Part shown: piece after piece, positions 56,701 through 64,000 of the stretch
Numbering within the stretch: the stretch's first letter is position 1
Layout: every line of letters begins with the position of its first letter
Origin: Hermatobates lingyangjiaoensis
Lineage: Eukaryota; Arthropoda; Insecta; Hemiptera; Hermatobatidae
Reading direction: 5' to 3'
Length of the DNA: 64,000 nucleotides
NCBI GenBank assembly: GCA_026182355.1
Contig: JAPFBL010000069.1
Coordinates: 310,001 to 374,000, forward strand
Position numbers and translations under genes: made by a program
The notes under the pieces: generated by a model
Told to the model about the DNA's origin: nothing
The model's database searches: none
Seen by the model: only the letters and a program-made list of their open reading frames with translations

Positions 56701-58560
56701 TGATACCTGTTATAACACATAATTATACAGGATACCTACTTTCCTATAAAAGAGACAGGCTAATAGTTAGCCTAATTGCCGCTGGTACCTGAAATCCTGA
56801 GTTTGGGATCGCTTAACTGTAGTTTACTGTATCCTAAAGTTGGTTAAATCTTGTTTAAGCCATCCAATTAAAAGGATATAGAGTTATTGATTCCAAGCGT
56901 GTATGATGTCAGGTATTCGTAAAAGTTTTCAACTCAACAAACTAACTTGAGTAGGACAACATATAGGACTAACAATATAGTATGAACCTCGTTGTTTTGT
57001 GAATTAGGTACTGGAAACTAGAGTCTTATTTATGGTTTGTTAGTCGAGGCAATGACCCAGTGGCGCCTCGGGGTGTGTGCAAGTTATCCCACGTAAATGG
57101 TGCTTCACCGACTGGCGCTCGGTCACCACGACAATTGTTATCTATTAATGTTGACGTGCCATAAACAATCCGATATGATTTATGAAACAATAAATAAAAC
57201 TAAAATAAAACCAACTAAAAACCAATAGTTTTATTCTTTATGTTACATTATATAACTTTTATTTTAAAAAATATGTATTTTTGAATTATTTTCATAAAAT
57301 AAAATATGAAATTATAAAAATTTGTTAAATTATTTTCGCAAATCTTATGACAGAAAGAATGGATTTTAAAATACACGACATACTTTTTTTTTGAGTTGTT
57401 AATTTAAAAAATGTTTTGTTTAAAGAAAATATTTGTAGCACAAATAATGAGCGGCTGTTTAGTATGAGCGTAACTACGTTTTTGGGCGTGGCAGACTTAT
57501 CTTTCTCGAGTAACGGCCTCCCTCCTACGCAAAGATATATAATGTTATGGCTAGAGTTGAACTCTAAAACCCTAGCGGTATCATCTTCTCCCTACACCTG
57601 ACACCTAAAACAATTTTACCTTATGATACAAGAATGTTGTGTCAAGAAAAGTGTGTTAGTAGCGGTGATTCAGTGTTGCCTGTCCTCACTAAAATCATAG
57701 GAGTTCACTAGGACTCCTAATTGCTCCAGTGTTGCTTTCTTTTATTGAACCAGAACACCATTAGGTCTATCAACCTGAGTGAGATAAAAACCGAATTGCC
57801 CAATATTTAGCCTGACTCACCACCTTCTCTAATTGTCTCTATCTGTAACAATTACTTTGATAACGTCTCTCTGACCTCGTTTCCTTTCAGCTAATCTCTT
57901 AACGTTATTTCCACTTCAAATAACAAGAAACATTTCCTTTGCTAATACAAATAATCATTCGTTTTTTCTTTTGCAAAGAATTTGCAGAAATCACTTTTTT
58001 TTATTTTGGTTTAAGTTAATTAATTTATAATAATTATGCAACAGTATTAAAGTTGTATTTTTAGTGAATTTCATATTTTTTGTCTTGAGAATAAAATATC
58101 AAATCCATTCCTATAAGTACAGGCAATATAATATTAAATTATTATATAATTTAATAATTATATAGAAATATAAAGGAAATATAAATCATCTTCTTAGAAG
58201 ATAGAATGTACAACTATTGTTCAAATTAAATAATTGGAGAACAGTGGTGTGGGGGGAGGGGGGATTTATTTCAAGACTGGTAAAAGAACTAACTTGATTC
58301 ATATCAATGCTATTTAGGCAATGATTTTTTAAATTCAAACCCTGAGCGTTTATTCCTGATAACGAAAAAAGTCAACTCATATATTTGTTGATTTTTTCCT
58401 GTTGTTTCACGTGTTGCACGTTGCAACAGGATTGCGCAGAATTGGTTTTTCTTCTTTTTTTTCACTATTCTCCTAATAATTTCACGCTCTTGAAATTATA
58501 GTGAATTCAGAGTGATTTTTTCTTCTTCTGTTTCTGTATTTTATTCTTATATATATAAAT
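56701..58560. other. AT-rich stretch with GC-richer patches
   Basis: 57050-57140 and 57440-57610 are GC-richer. The second has a + frame (57416-57601, ending GLPPTQRYIMLWLELNSK) of unknown meaning. No splice or family evidence. Confidence 0.3.
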
Positions 58561-58564
58561 ATAG

Positions 58565-59123
58565 GCCAAATACCTAGGAATAATAATTGACAGCAGGCTC
58601 ACGTTCAAACACCATCTGAAAAATAGATATAAATTGGGTCTGGCACTAATGTCAATTTGTATCCTATCCTGAAGTCGAAGAATACTCCACAGGTAGTAAA
58701 GGACCTCATTTATAAGGTGGTAATTAGGGCTAGCATGACTTATGGATGCTCGACCTGGTTACAAGCTGCAAGAACTAATAAAACACTTATACAGATAGTT
58801 CAGAATAAATGCGCACGTCTTATGGCTGGGGCACCTTGGTATGCCAGAAATGTGGATATTCAAAGAGACCTCAGGTTAGAAACAATTGACCAATTCACGA
58901 GTAGACTGGTGACCAATGAGGACACGAAAATTCCAACCCATCCAAACCCTCTGATCCAAAGCCTATCCCAAATAATTCCCCAAACACATCCACATTAGAA
59001 GCTGTTATTAAAATAGAAGGCCAAACCCTTGAAAAAGACTGACAGGACACGACACAATGAGACCAAACACAACTAAATGACGTAAACGGACGAACCACAT
59101 AATAAAAAAAAAAAAAAAAAAAA
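58565..59123 (+). pseudogene. Jockey-type LINE 3' end with poly(A)
   Basis: The first frame reads AKYLGIIIDSRLTFKHHLKN, the conserved segment C-terminal to the reverse transcriptase palm, and hits a stop. A frameshifted second frame continues with VVKDLIYKVVIRASMTYGC, IQIVQNKCARLMAGAPWYA and RDLRLETIDQFTSRLVTN, ending at 58998. A poly(A) run at 59102-59123 marks the 3' end. The endonuclease and most of the RT are absent (5' truncation at about 58560). It is a different lineage from the 8.4-kb copy, as the two tails are quite different in sequence. Confidence 0.88.
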
Positions 59124-59239
59124 GTACAGACATTTACTTACTGACCCCACAACCACAGCAGGGCAATAATTTCAGCAGTAGTAGGTACGTGACCTGGAAC
59201 TGCTAATCCAACGTGCACAACAGTGCGCGGAAAGAATCG

Positions 59240-59400
59240 TTGGTCGTTGGTCGTTGGACTTACAAACTCAAATTTCTATTGAATCCGCCTTCAGGAGAAA
59301 AAATGGAAAGAGACCAAGCACGCTATAAACGCAATGGCAAGTAACCCTTGTGTCCAGTTTGGATCTTCGTTCTGATTTCGTAGTTAATATACTAGTCTCT
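59240..59400. repeat. HP-3 foldback with internal deletion
   Basis: ACTTACAAACTCAAATTTCT, TCCGCCTTCAGGAGAAAAAA and AGAGACCAAGCACGC match the HP-3 left arm at 43.1 kb. The sequence then jumps to the element's far end (GTGTCCAGTTTGGATC), so the inner right arm is missing. Confidence 0.75.
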
Positions 59401-59404
59401 GCGG

Positions 59405-59520
59405 AACTCTTTGGCTCGTGATGACGACGATCGTTGAAAAATAAAAGTGAGTTATTCCTCTGTCTAACTGTGTGCTATCTTCGTTTTAATTCGTTATTAT
59501 TTAAAAGCCTATACATATAT
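59405..59520 (+). repeat. HP-2 right-arm remnant
   Basis: CGTGATGACGACGATCGTTG then AAAAATAAAAGTGAG, CTGTGTGCTATCTTCGTTTT. A degraded half copy. Confidence 0.6.
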
Positions 59521-59529
59521 ATATATATA

Positions 59530-59621
59530 CTTAAAATAAACTGTGACACATAGATTGAAACATAACAAAGACTCACTTTTCAATATTTCGACCGTAATGG
59601 CGGTCGTCCTCAGGAGATGAA

Positions 59622-59624
<3 letters not shown>
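59530..59624 (-). repeat. solo hairpin-core element, another family
   Basis: The minus strand reads CCTGAGGACGACCGCCATTA then CGGTCGAAATATTG: CTGAGGA, C, GACCG..CGGTC perfect 5-bp stem, GAAA. A (TA)n tract follows. No partner arm. Confidence 0.65.

Positions 59625-59658
<34 letters not shown>
59625..59658. repeat. (TA)n microsatellite, mariner target
   Basis: TA tract of about 34 bp into which the mariner-like element inserted. Confidence 0.92.
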
Positions 59659-59661
<3 letters not shown>

Positions 59662-60082
59662 GGTGATTGAAAAGTAACTCCCTATTTTAAAAAAACTATA
59701 ATTTATTTTCTATAAATATAATTTCTACAATTAATGAATATGAGAAGGAAGTATAAGAAGTCCTGAATTAACACCCTGCGACTTTTTTCTCTGGGGTTGG
59801 CTGAAAGAGGAAGTCTACTCAACCAAACCAAGAAATTTGGAAGAACTTGAAGGGCGAATACGAGAAGTTATGATTTCCATCCCACAAGAGTTTCTTGCGA
59901 AATCAGTTGATGCGATTCCTGGTCGACTTGAGAAGCTGGTGGCAAATAAAGGCGCCCATATCGAATTTTGTATAAAAGCCCATGCATTATACTTCCTTCT
60001 CATACTCATTAATTGTAGAAATTATATTTTAAAAATAAATTATAGTTTTTTTAAAATAGGGAGTTACTTTTCAATCACCCTG
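59659..60082. mobile_element. mariner-like element, internally deleted, long TIRs
   Basis: Terminal repeats start CAGGGTGATTGAAAAGTAAC and are about 98 bp (59659-59756) and 96 bp (59987-60082), nearly identical apart from two small differences. TA dinucleotides flank both ends (59657-59658 and 60083-60084), and the element sits in a (TA)n tract. Between the repeats lies only the last part of a transposase. At 424 bp it is a deletion derivative that an autonomous relative could mobilise. Confidence 0.95.
59759..59980 (+). pseudogene. mariner-like transposase C-terminal end
   Basis: In one open frame: SPELTPCDFFLWGWLKEEVY, STKPRNLEELEGRIREVM, IPQEFLAKSVDAIPGRLEKL and KGAHIEF. TPCDFFLWG holds the third catalytic Asp position of the Tc1/mariner transposase domain in its DFFLWG form. 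KPRNLEEL..RIRE and the final HIEF are usual C-terminal landmarks. The helix-turn-helix domain and the first two catalytic Asp residues are deleted. The frame stays open through the right TIR to about 60100, which has no meaning for function. Confidence 0.88.
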
Positions 60083-60092
60083 TATATATACC

Positions 60093-60370
60093 ACAATTAA
60101 AAGAAACGGTCCAGCGGACTTTTTTAAATAAAATAAATTCAAAACGAAGGAAACACACATAAAGACACAGACATAACTCACATCGATATTTCGACCATCG
60201 TCGTCATCAGGAGGTGTGAAGAGCGAAGAGTCCCGCAGGAAGGCAGTCCCGCCTCCTTGCCTTCCTGCGGGACTCTTCGCTCTTCACACCTCCTGATGAC
60301 GACGATGGTCGAAATATCGATGTGAGTTATGTCTGTGTCTTTATGTGTGTTTCCTTCGTTTTGAATTTAT
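60093..60370. repeat. HP-2 foldback element, near-perfect, tail on left
   Basis: The left side has the extension CAATTAAAAGAAACGGTCCA, GCGGACTTTTTTAAAT. The arms match nearly perfectly, including CTCCTGATGACGACGATGGT then CGAAATATCGATGTGAG on the right. The inner palindrome adds GAGTCCCGCAGGAAGGCA and its complement. The right arm ends at TTTGAATTTATTATATATA without the extension. Confidence 0.95.
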
Positions 60371-61599
60371 TATATATATATATATTGATATTTAAGGGTT
60401 TAGATGTTCATTTCATATCGAGAACATTTAGTAATGGCTGGCTTGATTGCTATACTAGCCAAGTTTTTTTTTTCTCCGAAGTACAAATTTAGTTGAACCA
60501 GATGACTCTAATAAGGCTCTCCTAACAGCGATCCATCTGATTGCGTAGGTGTTCACTACACCTCAATCCCATTTCGATCTAATGACTTGTTTCCAACTTT
60601 AGAACTCTATTTATAAATGGGTCTAGTCTAAAAAAGGTGATGGTTGCGTATGCTGCACACGGCGATGTCTGTCGAAATTCCTAAATGGTTATTGTTAAAG
60701 CTTTTCGCTAAGTTTGTTTTGACGAATAGGTTGTTAACGGTGCCGGCCATTGTCAACAAAATAAGATAAATGACTGTACCGAAATTAAACTTATAAAGGA
60801 GATCACCAACCTAGGGAGCCAGCATCCCAAAAAAAACCACTGACGTTTATCTGCTTATTTTAAAACTGTTGTGACTAGTGCTTCATATTCTTGAATTAAT
60901 CTCTTCTCTTCTATTAATAAATGTATTCCTTAAATGGAAGAATAAAATATGGAGTGTAAGTTAATTAAAATGTTTGCAATCATGGAGTGAGTCGTAAAGG
61001 CCAAAAGAGAGGGATACTTAATAGTGTTTACTTCTTATTTATAGGTCGAGAGAGAAAGAAAAGACTGTGTGAGTGAAAAGGCCGTTGAAATCTGTAAGAG
61101 AATATTTATAGAAGGGTCTGAGCGCCTTTCCTTTCAAAGACATATCTCTGTTACACCCCCGATTTTTCTGTTTTTCCTTTTCAATTACTTCTATATTTTT
61201 AACAGCTTATAAATCAATGTTTAAACAAATTCTAACAATCAAATACTATAACTTCTGTATGTAATATTTTTGTTTTAATACTATCGAGAAATGGAACTAG
61301 TATTTCAAATTTCTGAAAGTAAAAATATAACAATATTAAAAAATTACCATTTTTTTTATTATTAATAATCAATTATGTATTGTGTTTTAATATAAAGCAT
61401 TCTATTAATTTTACCCTTAATTTAATAATTCGAAAAAACATATTACAGCTATTCAAAAAATATGTAACTTTCCATTATATCTTCTTGTTATTGCTGTTCA
61501 ATTATAACTGTCCTTTCCCTTTGTTTGGAAGGTACGTCTTTCACAAACATAACTAAAATTAACATGAAACTGGCACTAAAGGAAATTGTTTTGTAAACC
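60371..61599. other. AT-rich stretch, nothing seen
   Basis: No feature that I can support. Confidence 0.4.
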
Positions 61600-61812
61600 G
61601 CACTGGTGAATATCTTAAGTTTCGAACAAGTCGAAATCTTCTTCAGGTAATAAATAAAATGTAAACAAATCCACTTTCTTTGGTCTCTTGATTCTCTCTG
61701 GTTTGTGTTGTAAAATCAAATTATTTACATAATGCTGAGTACTCTTTAGTTGCGTTTATTTTCCACGGAACCTGAAGAAGAATGCTTCGTGCTCGAAATA
61801 CTTTATTTGTGT
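61600..61812. repeat. HP-4-like foldback, diverged
   Basis: The left arm has CTTAAGTTTCGAACAAGTCG then AAATCTTCTTCAGG. The right arm has AACCTGAAGAAGAATGCTTC then GTGCTCGAAATAC. Both arms keep CTGAAGA, A, spacer, GAAA, while the stems have diverged. Confidence 0.75.
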
Positions 61813-61814
61813 AA

Positions 61815-61892
<78 letters not shown>
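61813..61892. repeat. compound (CA)n(TA)n microsatellite
   Basis: A (CA)n run of about 40 bp (61816-61854) passes directly into a (TA)n run of about 38 bp (61855-61892). Confidence 0.95.
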
Positions 61893-61896
<4 letters not shown>

Positions 61897-62184
61897 AATT
61901 CAAAACGAAGGAAACACACAGAAAGACACAAGACATAACTCACATCGATATTTTGACCAACGTCGTCATCAGGAGGTGTGAAGAGCGAAGACCGAAGAGT
62001 CCTGCCCTGTCGAACAGTGTCGCTGCCCTATCTTCCTGCGGGACTCCTCGCTCTTCGCTCTTCACACCTCCTGATGACGACGATGGTCGAAATATCGATG
62101 TGAGTTATGTCTTGTGTCTTTCTCTGTGTTTCCTTCGTTTTGAATTTATTTTATTTTAAAAAGTCTGCTGGACCGTTTCTTTTA

Positions 62185-62189
<5 letters not shown>
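61893..62189. repeat. HP-2 foldback element, tail on right
   Basis: The left side starts at AATAAATTCAAAACGAAGGA, directly after (TA)n. The right side ends with the extension AAAAAGTCTGCTGGACCGTT then TCTTTTAATTG. The right core is CTCCTGATGACGACGATGGT then CGAAATATCG. The inner loop (CCTGCCCTGTCGAACAGTGT) differs from the 60.2-kb copy. Confidence 0.93.

Positions 62190-62239
<50 letters not shown>
62190..62239. repeat. (TA)n microsatellite
   Basis: TA tract of about 50 bp between HP-2 and HP-1. Confidence 0.95.
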
Positions 62240-62241
<2 letters not shown>

Positions 62242-62420
62242 ATGATCAAACCACAATAAGTGGGAAAACAAGACTAAGATCTTTCAACCGTAACAAGCGG
62301 TCTTCGTCAGAGTCAAAAACCCAACTCCCAGTTGGACAACTTTAAGTCTAACTTGTTTTCCCATTTCTTATTGTGGTTTGATCATTGATTGTTATTTCAC
62401 GTGTTTATGTGAAAGCTTTA
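62240..62420. repeat. HP-1 foldback element, tail on right
   Basis: The left arm starts CAATGATCAAACCACAATAA right after (TA)n and is complete to TCTTCGTCAGAGTC. The right arm has lost the core but keeps TTTCCCATTTCTTATTGTGG and the extension TTGATTGTTATTTCACGTGT. Confidence 0.9.
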
Positions 62421-62429
62421 TATATATGA

Positions 62430-62550
62430 GTTTGCTTCATCTACTCAAAGGGACTACTTCTTCCCGATGACGACGATTGTCGAAATACCGTTGTTAGTCT
62501 TTTTTGTGTGTGTTTTTATCTGTTTTTCTCTTTCCTTTGTGAACTATATA
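62430..62550 (+). repeat. HP-2-like right arm, separate subfamily
   Basis: TTCCCGATGACGACGATTGT then CGAAATACCGTTGTTAG: CCGATGA, C, GAC..GTC, GAAA, with C for T at the second position. No left arm. Confidence 0.55.
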
Positions 62551-63075
62551 TATATATAAAATTAAGATTTTCCAGTATCAGTATGCACTACATAATACTG
62601 TTTAAACAACATATCAAACATATGTAAATAACTAAATTCAAAACAAAACTGGTGCAAAGTTTTAGCTCTCAAAAGGTGATATTAAATTATTATTGTAACA
62701 TTATTGTGTTTGATTTCAAACTTTCACTTCAATGTTAGATTTTATACCAGTCGTCTGACTGCACAACAAGTCTTACTATCTGTTTTTATTTTACCAAGTT
62801 TGGTGAAACATCGTAGGTTTATTCTTGATTTCAATTTTCAAAGAAATTACCGGAAGTCAATACATTTTTTTTTAGTTTTTAATCTCTTTTCATTATAGTC
62901 TATCTGATCAATTTTGGAAAATTATGAAGCAATATGTTACTAAATTAAAATATTCTAGATCTCGTGAATATATTTTCAAGTATCCTTTTTGTTTGGTTAG
63001 ATGAGGTGACAGTATTATGTAATAAAGATAGAGCCAACATCGTTAATTTTATCACATTCACCTTTAATTGAACAG
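62551..63075. other. AT-rich stretch, nothing seen
   Basis: No feature that I can support. Confidence 0.4.
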
Positions 63076-63079
63076 GAAT

Positions 63080-63365
63080 ATTTAACAAGTGTCTGTCATC
63101 GGTAGCCTTTAATTGTGTTACTTTTAATGTTAGGATAGAGGTGTTCAACGAATAGAAGTCATCAGTAGTCTAAAACTTTGATTACACAACTTTAATTGAA
63201 TAAGAAAATGTAGTAAGTACCCCTCATCGGTAGCATTAAACTTTACTACTCTCCACATTAATAGGGTAAGCATACATGTCATCGGTAGTGCTAATTTTTT
63301 TCCCCCACTAAATCCAATAGACTAGGGATATTTAAAGAGAGCTTGTCGTCGTTAATTCTACTGAT
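63080..63365. repeat. degenerate tandem repeat, about 55-67 bp
   Basis: The motif GTCATCGGTAG or close variants recurs at about 63095, 63160, 63225, 63280 and 63347. It is preceded by AGGAATATTTAA-like and ATAGGGTA-like strings. Spacing is mostly 65 bp. The motifs recall the SINE body (GTGACATCGTACAGG), so it may be an expanded SINE piece. Confidence 0.6.
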
Positions 63366-64000
63366 AATTAAAACTAGATTTATTTTTAAAAGCTGTAATA
63401 TCTTAACAGTTTTTTTTCAACTGAATTTATGTTTTTCAAAAGTTGTAAATGAAAAAACATTATTAATATTGGTAATTTGGTAAAACAAGCAATATTGGTA
63501 ATTGATTTAATATTCAATAAATATTTTACACAAAGAACAAGATATTTATTTCTCAGACGTACAGAAAGGAATGAGATCATTCAACCGAAACAACTCTTTA
63601 TTAGCGTTATACTTGAACTGCTTTTAACCAACCATATTACCTGTATCTGGTAATATTTTATATAAATATTTTTTTTGCATTTTTTTGCATTTTTCATTAG
63701 TTCCTTATGATTTCTTTCCCCTTTTCTCATTTCTTTAACCTTTCCTGTTTTTCTGCTTATTTCTTCTAGTTTTCTAACTTCTATCCTAGCTCTTAAGAAA
63801 AATTTTGAATTAATTTTACAAACTTAATTCCTCTTTGCTTCATAATGTTTAATAACTCTTAAGGTTGTTTATAAATAATACATACATTCTTGTGAAATAT
63901 TTCGTTCAGTACTGACCATCATCAGGGAGTTTGTTGAACCAAACACTAATGCATAGAAATTAAGGTTCACAATTAAAAGAAAAAAGATTTAACATTTTCA
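63366..64000. other. AT-rich stretch with one core motif
   Basis: At about 63899-63930 the minus strand reads TCCCTGATGATGGTCAGTAC then TGAACGAAATAT, the CTGATGA, T, stem, GAAA pattern, without a partner. Nothing else seen. Confidence 0.4.

Noticed and set aside
57416..57601. Plus-strand frame of 61 codons in a GC-richer patch
   Set aside because: No recognisable domain or splice sites; could be any old repeat.
61721..61938. Frames of about 60-70 codons across the compound microsatellite
   Set aside because: They consist of HTHTHT, IYIYIY or VCVCVC runs from the simple repeats.

Overview
The window is AT-rich nuclear DNA from an animal. It shows long introns with GT/AG splice signals, polypyrimidine tracts before acceptors, (TA)n and (CA)n microsatellites, and animal-type mobile elements: tRNA- and 5S-derived SINE remnants, Jockey-like LINEs, hAT, Tigger/pogo, mariner, Helitron and Penelope-like remnants. 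Nothing in it looks bacterial. The mix suggests an invertebrate such as an arthropod or mollusc, but I cannot name the species.

Unique coding sequence is sparse. The best-supported gene is on the + strand, with three exons at 5527-5607, 9610-9766 and 17896-18159. Their splice phases agree (0, then 1, then 1) and the joined frame stays open across both introns (4.0 and 8.1 kb). The encoded piece is rich in Arg, Pro, Ser and Thr and I do not recognise it. Further GC-richer islands at 28937-29070, 29210-29425, 38469-38711, 41798-42022 and 49325-49511 may be more exons or old repeat pieces; none joins exon 3 with certainty.

Repeats dominate. 1087-1524 is a 34-bp minisatellite with a three-unit higher-order period. 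About 8.35-9.39 kb is a Jockey-type LINE tail split by a hAT MITE with a perfect 8-bp target duplication. 9.85-10.64 kb is a run of four hairpins. 11.1-11.94 kb is a frameshifted Tigger transposon with its right terminal repeat. 17.03-17.76 kb is a second hAT MITE. 18.8-20.5 kb is a decayed tandem duplication. 25.1-27.25 kb is a Helitron graveyard with a broken helicase and two hairpin 3' ends. 32.6-34.0 kb and 46.6-46.9 kb hold tRNA-derived SINEs. 37.66 and 54.47 kb hold 5S-rRNA-derived pieces. 58.56-59.12 kb is a second Jockey tail with poly(A). 59.66-60.08 kb is an internally deleted mariner with terminal repeats of nearly 100 bp.

The most striking signal is a set of foldback elements, around 35 in all, in at least five sequence families spread over the window and usually bordered by (TA)n. 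Their arms share one signature, CTGANGA, one extra base, a short hairpin, then GAAA, which resembles the core of the minimal hammerhead ribozymes known from Penelope-like retroelements. In two families the copies are asymmetric in the same way: a 35-45 nt outer extension is present on one side only, either left or right. The best reading is inverted terminal repeats of Penelope-like elements with a one-sided tail. This is inference and needs a library search and cleavage assays.
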